Source: Methylocystaceae bacterium
Lineage (GTDB): Bacteria > Pseudomonadota > Alphaproteobacteria > Rhodospirillales > Terasakiellaceae
NCBI GenBank assembly: GCA_013373205.1
Contig: JABXIG010000005.1
Location: 1-64,000, forward strand
Direction of reading: 5' to 3'
Length of the DNA: 64,000 bases
The notes under the pieces were generated by a model, which saw only the letters and a program-made list of their open reading frames with translations, ran no database searches and was not told where the DNA came from. Within the stretch, counting starts at the first letter, position 1. The number at the start of each line of letters is the position of its first letter. Below, piece by piece: positions 54,539 through 62,707 of this stretch. A program made the translations under genes and the position numbers.

Positions 54539-55186
54539 TTAAACCGCGTCGCCTTGCTGTTCTGGTGCCGCCTTGTTAAACGCCTCGATTGCCTGACAGT
54601 TTTGGTCAATGCTGACAATTGTTGGATACGGCGTTAGATCAACATTGAACCTACGAGCATTATAGACTTGCGGGACAAGGCAAATATCCGCCAGCCCCGG
54701 TTCATCACCAAAGCAGAATTTCCCGGTATGATCGTTTTTTTCCAAGGTTTCTTCCAAAGCGGCAAAGCCTTCAGTGACCCAATGGCGATACCATATGGAT
54801 TTTTCTTCATCACTGGCTTTCAAATCATTGGAAAGATATTTCAGCACACGCAAATTATTCAACGGATGGATTTCACAAGCCACAGACAAAGCCAGAGACC
54901 GGACATAGGCGCGGTCCTGTGATGTTTCAGGCAACAGCTTATGTCCCCCAAATGTTTCTTCCAGATATTCTAGAATGGCCACGGACTGAGTCAGATAATC
55001 ACCATTATCCAGTTCAAGGCTCGGGACAAGACCTTGTGGATTGATCGCTTTATAGGCCTCTTTTAACTGTTCACCGCCATCTTTTACCAGATGAACAAAA
55101 TTATCCTCATAGGATAGCCCCTTTAAGTTCATGGCAATACGCACCCGATAAGCAGCAGAAGACCGCCAATACCCAAATAATTTCAT
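54539..55186 (-). CDS. maiA: Maleylacetoacetate isomerase (zeta-class GST)
   Basis: The 215-residue zeta GST starts MKLFGYWRSSAAYRVRIAMN; the family usually has SSCxxRVRIA, so the catalytic-loop Cys is Ala here while the Ser is kept. It converts maleylacetoacetate to fumarylacetoacetate with glutathione. It is the last gene of the TRAP-hemerythrin-maiA unit and is functionally linked to the fumarylacetoacetate hydrolase at 59.4 kb. Confidence 0.87.
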   Translation of the reverse strand: MKLFGYWRSSAAYRVRIAMNLKGLSYEDNFVHLVKDGGEQLKEAYKAINPQGLVPSLELDNGDYLTQSVAILEYLEETFGGHKLLPETSQDRAYVRSLALSVACEIHPLNNLRVLKYLSNDLKASDEEKSIWYRHWVTEGFAALEETLEKNDHTGKFCFGDEPGLADICLVPQVYNARRFNVDLTPYPTIVSIDQNCQAIEAFNKAAPEQQGDAV

Positions 55187-55210
55187 TTTTATTCTCTTTT
55201 CTTTCTTACT

Positions 55211-55615
55211 TTATTTCTTGTTACCCACAACCGTGTCGCGGTAGGCCATATCCGATTCAAGAATATGGTTAATCAGCCAGTTTCGAAGATAGGCATTCAT
55301 ACTTTCTGCAATCAGATGCGCACTTGATCCGCCCAGATTAAACGACTGGCGAACGGCGCTCAGCCATTCTTCAAAGGTACGATGTTCGATCTTGTGGGCC
55401 TGAAAGTCGGCATAATCGAAGGCGCGCAGCAGGTCTTCTTCTGCGCGAAAATGTTCTTTGACATACAGATCAAGATCATCAAACACATAAGCGATCATAC
55501 CGCCTTCATCTTCGGCCCTTGCAAGACGGTTGATCAAGGCAACCAGTTGCTGATGCTGCCTGTCAATTTGGGGAATACCGATATTATAGTCGTCTTTCCA
55601 TTCAATCTGTTCCAT
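55211..55615 (-). CDS. Bacteriohemerythrin in the TRAP-maiA unit
   Basis: The 134-residue protein has the hemerythrin di-iron ligands IDRQHQQ, KEHFRAEED, HKIEHRTF and INHILESD. It binds O2. It starts 4 nt after the dctM stop and precedes maiA by 24 nt, so it is in the same operon. An oxygen-delivery role for a ring-cleaving oxygenase is speculative. Confidence 0.87.
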   Translation of the reverse strand: MEQIEWKDDYNIGIPQIDRQHQQLVALINRLARAEDEGGMIAYVFDDLDLYVKEHFRAEEDLLRAFDYADFQAHKIEHRTFEEWLSAVRQSFNLGGSSAHLIAESMNAYLRNWLINHILESDMAYRDTVVGNKK

Positions 55616-55619
55616 CGTC

Positions 55620-56924
55620 TTAATCCATCATGATGGTCGGCAGCCATAAAGACAGTGCCGGGAATAAAATCAACAAAGCCAGACGCATGACATCGGCCAG
55701 CAGGAAAGCAATCACCCCTCGGCTGATGACTTGCAGACGAAGCCCAGGTGTGCTTGCCATAATGACAAATAGGTTCATACCGACAGGGGGGGTGATCAGG
55801 CCCACTTCCACCACAGACACCATGATCACCCCAAACCAGATGGGATCGAAGCCTAAATTTGTGATCAGCGGATAGACAAAAGGCAAGGTCAGAAGGATCA
55901 TGGACAAAGCATCCATAAAACAGCCAAGGATCACATAGAACACAACCAGCAACACAAGGATGATATAAGGGTTCCAGCCCAGTTTACTAACCGATTGGAC
56001 CAATGCTTGTGGCAAACCTGTTGTTTCCACAAAATAGTTAAAGACGGCTGTCCCCACCAAAATCATAAAAATCATACCGCTGGTGGTCGCTGTTTCCCCC
56101 ATACAGTCCAGAATAACTTTGAAATTTAGCTGTTTTCTGACAAGTGCCAGTAAGAATGCACCCATGGCCCCAATGGCAGCAGCTTCTGTTGGGGAAAACC
56201 AGCCAACATAAATCCCGCCAATAACCACACCAAACAACAAAACAACCGACCAGACGTTCATCATCGCGCTGACGCGCCCGGACCAATCCACCTTGTCATC
56301 CGCAGGCCCCAATTCAGGTTTACGTACCGTCTTGATCCAAATCGCCAACATATAAAGCACAGTTGCCAAAATGCCCGGGATTAACGAAGCCGCAAACATG
56401 CGTCCAATGGATTGTTCCGTCAAAAGCGCATAAATCACCATGATAACACTGGGAGGAATTAACACGCCTAAGGTCCCGCCAGCGGCAATGGTCGCACTTG
56501 CCAGACCGTCATCATAATTGCGACGGCGCATTTCCGGCATGGCAACCCGACACATAGTTGCAGCCGTTGCTAAAGACGACCCACAAATCGCGCCAAATGC
56601 AGCACATGCCCCGACAGATGCCATGGCAAGACCACCGCGATAATGTCCGATAAAAGCATGAACAGCATCAAAAAGCGCGCGTGACAAGCCCGCACGGGCC
56701 GCAAAGACCCCCATCAGGATAAACAACGGGATTACACTTAAGGAATAGGGAAAGACCGATTCAAATGGGACAGACCCCATAATAAAGGCCGCACTGTCAA
56801 ATCCATTGATGGCCCAGCCACCAACAGCCCCGACCACACCCATGGCAATCGCAATGGGAACGCGCAAAGCCATTAATCCAAATAATGCAATAAAGGCGAT
56901 TGTGCCAATAAAACCGGCTGACAT
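55620..56924 (-). CDS. dctM: TRAP transporter large permease DctM
   Basis: The 434-residue protein has about 12 membrane segments and DctM signatures (AACAAFGAICGSSLATAATM, GGTLGVLIPPSVIMVIYALL, ITPPVGMNLFVIM). It couples sodium flux to uptake of an organic acid delivered by DctP. It lies 3 nt after dctQ. Confidence 0.93.
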   Translation of the reverse strand: MSAGFIGTIAFIALFGLMALRVPIAIAMGVVGAVGGWAINGFDSAAFIMGSVPFESVFPYSLSVIPLFILMGVFAARAGLSRALFDAVHAFIGHYRGGLAMASVGACAAFGAICGSSLATAATMCRVAMPEMRRRNYDDGLASATIAAGGTLGVLIPPSVIMVIYALLTEQSIGRMFAASLIPGILATVLYMLAIWIKTVRKPELGPADDKVDWSGRVSAMMNVWSVVLLFGVVIGGIYVGWFSPTEAAAIGAMGAFLLALVRKQLNFKVILDCMGETATTSGMIFMILVGTAVFNYFVETTGLPQALVQSVSKLGWNPYIILVLLVVFYVILGCFMDALSMILLTLPFVYPLITNLGFDPIWFGVIMVSVVEVGLITPPVGMNLFVIMASTPGLRLQVISRGVIAFLLADVMRLALLILFPALSLWLPTIMMD

Positions 56925-56927
56925 TTT

Positions 56928-57452
56928 TTAAACTTCCTTCGCCAATTGATGCCCGCTATGGCCGGTAATGGCGACATACAAGCTTTCGACTGCAATATGC
57001 AGGGTTGCCACAGTGGATAAAAAACTCCCTACAATCAGCGGCACCCAATAATAGATCATCGGCAAACCAAAGATCATGGACACATCGCCATATTCAGCCT
57101 GTTCCATCGCACGCAAATAGCCATAATAGGCGATCGCGGCCATAAACAGACAGGCCAGCCCCATGGCAAGAATTTGCGTCACTGCCTGTGCCCTGCGCGA
57201 CATATTGTCTGTAATCATGGAAACTGCTACATGGGCGCGTGACATAAAAGTATAAGGGATCGACAGGTAAGCCGCAGACAGTACGGTCAACTGGATCAGA
57301 TCAATTGCCCCGTAAATCCCCTGCCCGTCGAACTTTCGCAACACAACATCTGCTGTGGTGATGAAGACAGCCCCGAACAGAAATAAAATGCCAACATAGG
57401 CAACATATTTCGTCATCCGAAAGAGGATTTTATTAAAGATCATGATCATCAT
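56928..57452 (-). CDS. dctQ: TRAP transporter small permease DctQ
   Basis: This ~174-residue protein has four membrane segments (GILFLFGAVFITTADVVLR, then AVSMI..., LACLFMAAIAYYG, VPLIVGSF). The ATG at 57452 has aaagg about 10 nt upstream. A longer open frame reaches into dctP but reads as shadow sequence. Confidence 0.88.
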   Translation of the reverse strand: MMIMIFNKILFRMTKYVAYVGILFLFGAVFITTADVVLRKFDGQGIYGAIDLIQLTVLSAAYLSIPYTFMSRAHVAVSMITDNMSRRAQAVTQILAMGLACLFMAAIAYYGYLRAMEQAEYGDVSMIFGLPMIYYWVPLIVGSFLSTVATLHIAVESLYVAITGHSGHQLAKEV

Positions 57453-57516
57453 TGCTTGATACCTTTGGGGTCGTGAAGGGCGCGATATTGCACACGCCCT
57501 TTTTCGACTGTCTTTC

Positions 57517-58536
57517 TTACTGTTCGTATTTTGCGACCAGTTCTTGGGCTTTGGCATAGATTTCACGGGCGTTCTTGATGCCCTTATCTTCCATGTCACC
57601 AAGATATGCATCGATCATGGGTTCCAGATGTTTACGCCACGCATCCCGTTCTGCATCCGTCAGGACTGTGACTTCGTTGCCTTTATCTTTAATGGCCTGA
57701 ATACCCGGCTGATCCCATTTGGTCCACCAACCGCCAAACTTGTTGACTAATGTCTGACCGGAAATATCGTCAATGACTTTGCGAATATCTTCCGGCAGGG
57801 AGTTATATTTCTTTTCGTTCATAGCGAAATAAAAAGAGGTTGTGTAAGCCTTGGCATCCAGGTGATAGCCTAGTACTTCGTAAAGCTTAAAACTGTTAAC
57901 GGCTTCATAGGGGAAAACATTCCCGTCAATCACACCTTTTTGCAGGTTTTCATACACTTGCGTTGGTGGCAAACCGACCGGTGTTGCACCGAGATATTTC
58001 AACATGTTGGAAATCGCAAGACTTGGTGTACGCAGACGCAGACCTTTTAAATCTTCCATCTTAGTGACTTTTTTATCGCGCGTATGAATCAGACCACCGT
58101 TATGGGCATGCATAGCCAGCATTTTCATGCCTTTATATTCTTCAGCCAGATAAGTCGGGTATAGGTCCCACAATGTTTTAGATGCCGCATCTGAGGTTTT
58201 AACCAAAAAAGGCAGATCTGTGACCAACGTCCGTGGCAGACGACCGCGCGGGAATCCTGTCAATCCATGGGCGATATCAACAACGCCGGCACGAACCTGA
58301 TCAAACTGTTTTGCCACATGACCAAAAGCCGACCCCGCCGGGTAGATTTCCACCTTTACTTTACCGTTGGTGCGTTTTTCAAGCTCTGCGACCCAAGGTT
58401 CAATGAAATCTTTTTGAGATGGATGGGAAGACGGCAAAAAGTGGCTAAGCTTTAGCTTAATCACCTCCTCGGCCTGTGCAGCTGTTGCACCGGATAAAGC
58501 AAACACTGCAAGTGCAGCGATAAATAGACGTTTCAT
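57517..58536 (-). CDS. dctP: TRAP transporter solute-binding protein DctP
   Basis: The 339-residue periplasmic protein has a signal peptide (MKRLFIAALAVFALSGATA, cleavage after AQA) and the DctP fold (SHFLPSSHPSQ, LRLRTPSLAISNMLKYLGA, VFPYEAVNSFKLYEV). It binds an unknown carboxylate. Linkage to aromatic-acid catabolism genes suggests an aromatic or keto acid. The ATG at 58536 follows tgagg. It is the first gene of its operon. Confidence 0.9.
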   Translation of the reverse strand: MKRLFIAALAVFALSGATAAQAEEVIKLKLSHFLPSSHPSQKDFIEPWVAELEKRTNGKVKVEIYPAGSAFGHVAKQFDQVRAGVVDIAHGLTGFPRGRLPRTLVTDLPFLVKTSDAASKTLWDLYPTYLAEEYKGMKMLAMHAHNGGLIHTRDKKVTKMEDLKGLRLRTPSLAISNMLKYLGATPVGLPPTQVYENLQKGVIDGNVFPYEAVNSFKLYEVLGYHLDAKAYTTSFYFAMNEKKYNSLPEDIRKVIDDISGQTLVNKFGGWWTKWDQPGIQAIKDKGNEVTVLTDAERDAWRKHLEPMIDAYLGDMEDKGIKNAREIYAKAQELVAKYEQ

Positions 58537-58887
58537 GTCGTAAAACCTCAAACTTAAAGGGACCTGTTAAATCAAAATGGAAATCAGTTTTTGCGCACTA
58601 AATCCAAATTTCGTCTTTGTGAATATGATCTGAAACTTATAAACCGTTTCATTTGAAACAAATTTAATTTCAATTGAAACTAAGATCAAGAACTTTCTAT
58701 AAACTATTCCGATAAATTTTCTTACCTTATTGAAAAATATATAAAAAAAAATATTATCTTTTTTCAGAAATAATACTTGATTTAGTTTCAGTTGTAACTA
58801 TTATAGGAAGCGCGCACAATTGCAGCCCCCAATGGAGATCAGCTGCAAGAGATCTGAATTTTCGACATTTTCGAAAAGAGCTCACTC
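58537..58887. other. Divergent control region, TRAP operon / catabolic operon
   Basis: About 350 AT-rich bases hold no gene. They contain three similar palindromes (see next entry) and must carry both divergent promoters; no confident -35/-10 pair was fixed. Confidence 0.7.
58646..58798. promoter_or_regulatory. Three TTTCA-N-TTG palindromic operator-like sites
   Basis: gtttcatttgaaac (58646-58659), atttcaattgaaac (58667-58680) and gtttcagttgtaac (58785-58798) share the pattern nTTTCAnTTGnAAC. The first two are two helical turns apart. They lie between divergent transport and catabolic genes, which suggests a shared transcription factor. Confidence 0.65.
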
Positions 58888-59421
58888 ATGACGATTCAAA
58901 AAATTCACCATGTCGCCTATCGCTGCAAAGATGCGAAAGAAACCGTAGAATGGTATGGCAAATATCTGGATATGGATTTCGTTCTCGCCATCGCAGAAAA
59001 TGAAGTTCCCTCCACGAAAGAACCCGATCCTTATATGCATGTCTTTCTGGATGCGGGTGCAGGCAATGTGCTTGCTTTCTTTGAACTTCCCAATTCACCG
59101 GAAATGGGCCGGGATGAAAACACCCCTGTCTGGTGCCAACATCTCGCCTTGCAGGTCGAATCCATGGACGAGTTGATGGCTGCTAAGGAAAAGCTTGAAG
59201 CCGACGGCATTGATGTTGTCGGACCAACCGATCATACCATTTTTAAATCCATCTATTTCTTTGACCCCAACGGGCACCGTCTGGAACTGGCCGCCAATAC
59301 AGGCACGACCGAGATGTCAAAGAAACTGGATGCTGTCAAATGGGACATGCTTAACGAATGGGCCGAAACCAAACGTGCCCCTGAACATGCCAAATGGATG
59401 CATGAAAAAGAATTCAGCTAA
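58888..59421 (+). CDS. VOC-family (glyoxalase/extradiol dioxygenase-like) protein
   Basis: The 177-residue single VOC unit has candidate metal ligands in KIHHVAYRC, WCQHLALQV and HRLELAANT. It starts the operon VOC-FAH-MBL-MFS. Its ATG is preceded by a weak gagctc region. It could be a ring-cleaving dioxygenase, a lyase or an isomerase; the sequence alone does not decide. Confidence 0.82.
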   Translation: MTIQKIHHVAYRCKDAKETVEWYGKYLDMDFVLAIAENEVPSTKEPDPYMHVFLDAGAGNVLAFFELPNSPEMGRDENTPVWCQHLALQVESMDELMAAKEKLEADGIDVVGPTDHTIFKSIYFFDPNGHRLELAANTGTTEMSKKLDAVKWDMLNEWAETKRAPEHAKWMHEKEFS

Positions 59422-59439
59422 GGAAACAGAGTAAGACAC

Positions 59440-60456
59440 ATGAAACTTGCAACATTAAAAAATGGCACCCGCGACGGACAATTGGTCGTTGTCGCAAAAG
59501 ATTTATCTAGCTACGTCACTGCCGGAAGCGTTTGTCCGACCCTACAAGCGGCCATTGACGATTGGGAAGCAACAAGCCCCAAACTTCAAGCGATCTATGA
59601 CGATTTGAACGCAGGTAAACTGGCTGATGTCAAACCGTTTGAAGAAAACGCCTGTGAATCACCGTTGCCGCGCGCCTATCAATGGGCAGATGGTTCTGCT
59701 TATGTCAACCATGTGGAACTGGTTCGTAAAGCCCGTAATGCTGAATTACCAGACAGTTTCTGGACGGACCCCTTGATGTATCAGGGCGGATCTGACAGCT
59801 TTATCGGCCCACGTGAAGATATCGAACTGGCAAGTGAAGACTACGGTATCGATTTTGAAGCCGAAGTCGCAGTCATCACTGACGACACCCCCATGGCTGT
59901 CAGCGCAGAAAAAGCAGCAGATCACATCAAACTTCTTATGCTGGTCAATGATGTGTCATTGCGCGGCCTGATCCCGGCAGAACTGGCCAAAGGCTTTGGT
60001 TTCTTCCAATCCAAACCATCCAGCGCCTTTTCTCCGGTAGCGATTACCCCGGATGAATTGGGTGAAAGCTGGAAAGACGGTAAAGTTCATCTACCCATGC
60101 TTGCCACCTTGAACGGGGAAGCCTTTGGTAAAGCCGAATGTGGCGTCGATATGACCTTTGATTTCCCGACTATTGTCGCCCATGCTGCAAAAACACGCCC
60201 CCTTGGTGCAGGCGCGATTATCGGGTCTGGAACCATTTCCAACAAAATGAATGATGGACCCGGCAAGCCGATTTCAGAAGGCGGTGTTGGTTATTCCTGT
60301 ATCGCAGAAATTCGCATGATCGAAACCATCGAACATGGCGCACCGAAAACCAGCTTCATGAAGTTTGGCGACACCATCCGCATAGAAATGAACGATAAAA
60401 ACGGCCAAAGCATCTTTGGCGCGATTGATCAAAAAGTCGTTCAATACTCAGCTTAG
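59440..60456 (+). CDS. Fumarylacetoacetate hydrolase-family protein
   Basis: The 338-residue FAH-fold protein has acidic metal ligands in GIDFEAEVAVITDD and the conserved VNDVSLRGL, FFQSKPSSAFSPVAITPDELG and GSGTISNK. It most likely splits fumarylacetoacetate (or a homologue) into fumarate and acetoacetate, following MaiA. It lies 18 nt after the VOC gene. Substrate assignment rests on family and on maiA nearby. Confidence 0.88.
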   Translation: MKLATLKNGTRDGQLVVVAKDLSSYVTAGSVCPTLQAAIDDWEATSPKLQAIYDDLNAGKLADVKPFEENACESPLPRAYQWADGSAYVNHVELVRKARNAELPDSFWTDPLMYQGGSDSFIGPREDIELASEDYGIDFEAEVAVITDDTPMAVSAEKAADHIKLLMLVNDVSLRGLIPAELAKGFGFFQSKPSSAFSPVAITPDELGESWKDGKVHLPMLATLNGEAFGKAECGVDMTFDFPTIVAHAAKTRPLGAGAIIGSGTISNKMNDGPGKPISEGGVGYSCIAEIRMIETIEHGAPKTSFMKFGDTIRIEMNDKNGQSIFGAIDQKVVQYSA

Positions 60457-60492
60457 AAAACAATTCGAACAGATAGATTTAAGGAAACCACC

Positions 60493-61446
60493 ATGACTAA
60501 AACTTTTGCCTCCACAGGCGATCTCGGTGATAAACAGGTTACTTTTGCAAAACTCGGTGAAGGTGCTTATGCCTACACAGCCGAAGGCGACCCCAACACA
60601 GGTGTGATCATTGGCGATGATGGCGTAATGGTCATCGACACCCAAGCGACACCGTTTATGGCCCAAGATGTGGTGAAACGCATCCGTGAAGTCACCGACA
60701 AGCCGATCAAATACATCCTGATGAGCCATTATCACGCCGTTCGTGTCTTGGGCGCAGCAGCTTATGAGGCCGAAAACATCATTGCATCACGCGCAACTTA
60801 CGAAATGATCGAAGAACGTGGCCAATATGACTATGACAGTGAATTGGGTCGTTTCCCCCGTTTATTCCAAGGGGCTGAAACCATCCCAGGCCTGACTTGG
60901 CCGTCCATCGTGTTTGATGGCAAAATCACCATTGATCTGGGCAACTGTCCGGTCGAGATTTGGTCACCGGGTCGTGGTCACACCCAAGGCGATACAATTG
61001 CATGGTTGCCGGAACAAAAAATCCTGTACGCTGGTGATCTGGTTGAATTTGGTGCAACACCTTACACAGGCGATGCCCATCTTCGCGACTGGCCGACCAC
61101 ATTAGATGCCTTGCGTGCCCTGAACCCTGAAAAACTGGTTCCGGGTCGTGGTGATGCGTTGGAAACGCCTGAACTATGTGAAAAAGCCATGGCGGAAACA
61201 CAAGCCTTTATCACCGATCTTTACGAAAGCGCCAAAGAAGCGCGCGATGCAGGCAAAGACCTGAAAGAAGCCTTTGATCTGTGTAAAGAACGCATGGACC
61301 CGAAATACGGCGACTGGGTGATTTACGAACACTGTATGCCGTTTGATGTTTCCCGCGCTTATGATGAAGCTGGCGGGATGGAACGTCCGCAAATCTGGAC
61401 GGATGAACGCGACCAGGAAATGTGGTCCGCGCTTAATACCAAGTAA
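60493..61446 (+). CDS. Metallo-beta-lactamase-fold protein with altered metal motif
   Basis: The 317-residue protein has the MBL fold (GVMVIDTQAT, GRGHTQGDTIAWLPE, LYAGDLVEFGATPYTG). The usual HxHxDH reads SHYHAVRVLGA, so the Asp-His pair is replaced by Val-Arg. At most one metal site can be normal. It is in the catabolic operon 37 nt after FAH and may open a lactone or hydrolyse a ring-cleavage product. Substrate unknown. Confidence 0.83.
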   Translation: MTKTFASTGDLGDKQVTFAKLGEGAYAYTAEGDPNTGVIIGDDGVMVIDTQATPFMAQDVVKRIREVTDKPIKYILMSHYHAVRVLGAAAYEAENIIASRATYEMIEERGQYDYDSELGRFPRLFQGAETIPGLTWPSIVFDGKITIDLGNCPVEIWSPGRGHTQGDTIAWLPEQKILYAGDLVEFGATPYTGDAHLRDWPTTLDALRALNPEKLVPGRGDALETPELCEKAMAETQAFITDLYESAKEARDAGKDLKEAFDLCKERMDPKYGDWVIYEHCMPFDVSRAYDEAGGMERPQIWTDERDQEMWSALNTK

Positions 61447-61458
61447 GGACCGAACGAC

Positions 61459-62649
61459 ATGTCGGCCCCTGTTCGTCTGAGCATTCTTGCCATTCCGATT
61501 TTAGCGGTGATGACGGGCAATGCCGCCTTGTCTTTAGACATGTATCTGCCCGCCTTTCCGGCCATTGCAAGTGATCTTGCAGTGGCCGAAAGTGCGGTGC
61601 AGAAAACAATGGCAACCTTTCTTCTGGGCTTTGCCATCGGCCAGATGATCTATGGCCCCCTTTCTGACAGTTTGGGGCGCCGTCCGGTCATTTTGATCGG
61701 CCTCGGCCTTTATGGAATGGTCAGCGTTTTTTGCGCCCTCAGCGGCGACATTACAGATCTTACAAACTATCGCCTGATCCAAGGGCTGGCCGGGGCATCT
61801 GGCTCTGTCCTTGGCCGGGCAGTCATCCGCGATGTCTATCAAGGACCGGAACTGACCCGCGCTCTATCAATGTTGATGCTGGTCCTGACCGCAGCCCCTA
61901 TGGCAGCCCCCTTAATCGGGGCTCAAGTTCTGGATTTATGGGACTGGCGCGCCATTTTCTGGACGTTAAGTGCCTATGCCTGCTTGTGGTCCATCCTGAT
62001 TTTTATTTTCGTACCAGAAACATTATCCCCCTCAAGGCGCACACCACTAAAACCCGGTTTCTTGTTATATGCGACAAAACAGGTGCTCACTCACAGAATA
62101 GCCATGGGCTATGTATTAAGTGCAAGTTTAGGCTTTGCAGGCATGTTTGCCTATATCAGTGCAACGCCTTTTATTTACATGAATATTTTTGGTGTCAGCC
62201 CCAGCGGTTATGCGCTTTTCTTTGCAGCCAACATTGTCTCTATGGCGTGCTTTTCCGCCCTCAACCGACGCATTGCACATAAATTTGCGCTTGAACGTTT
62301 AATGACGTTCCTTATTTGGGGCTTGATTTTAAGCGCCACCATCATGCTCATCAATGTCCTGACAGACTTTGGCGGGGTTTGGGGATTGGCTGTTCCGCTA
62401 TTTTTCTTTGTTGGTTGTCTCAGCCCCATGGCTGCAAATGGGATCTCCGGGACATTGCATCCATTTGGTCAGTTTGCCGGGACCGCATCTTCCGTCTTTG
62501 GGTTATTTCAGTTTGGAATTGGCAGTCTGGCTGGTTATGTGGTCTCGCTATTAAATGACGCCACAGCGCAGCCATTGGCATATACGGTCATGGGTTGTGC
62601 GCTTTTGTCCTTTTCTATTTTTAAAATTAGCCAACGAACCAGCAGCTAA
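61459..62649 (+). CDS. MFS exporter, Bcr/CflA family
   Basis: The 396-residue, 12-helix transporter has Bcr/CflA signatures (LSLDMYLPAFPAIASDL, GQMIYGPLSDSLGRRPV, RAVIRDVYQG). It exports drugs or metabolites with protons. It is 12 nt after the MBL gene, so probably the last gene of the catabolic operon, perhaps expelling a toxic intermediate. A strong terminator follows. Confidence 0.9.
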   Translation: MSAPVRLSILAIPILAVMTGNAALSLDMYLPAFPAIASDLAVAESAVQKTMATFLLGFAIGQMIYGPLSDSLGRRPVILIGLGLYGMVSVFCALSGDITDLTNYRLIQGLAGASGSVLGRAVIRDVYQGPELTRALSMLMLVLTAAPMAAPLIGAQVLDLWDWRAIFWTLSAYACLWSILIFIFVPETLSPSRRTPLKPGFLLYATKQVLTHRIAMGYVLSASLGFAGMFAYISATPFIYMNIFGVSPSGYALFFAANIVSMACFSALNRRIAHKFALERLMTFLIWGLILSATIMLINVLTDFGGVWGLAVPLFFFVGCLSPMAANGISGTLHPFGQFAGTASSVFGLFQFGIGSLAGYVVSLLNDATAQPLAYTVMGCALLSFSIFKISQRTSS

Positions 62650-62650
62650 C

Positions 62651-62692
62651 AAAAAAGCCGACCCCCTGAAGATGCGGGGATCGGCTTTTTTT
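62651..62692. terminator. Bidirectional terminator, MFS / RND genes
   Basis: A-run, stem aagccgaccccc / ggggatcggctt and T-run make it work in both directions between the convergent genes. Confidence 0.92.
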
Positions 62693-62707
62693 AAAGTGTC
62701 TTAGACT

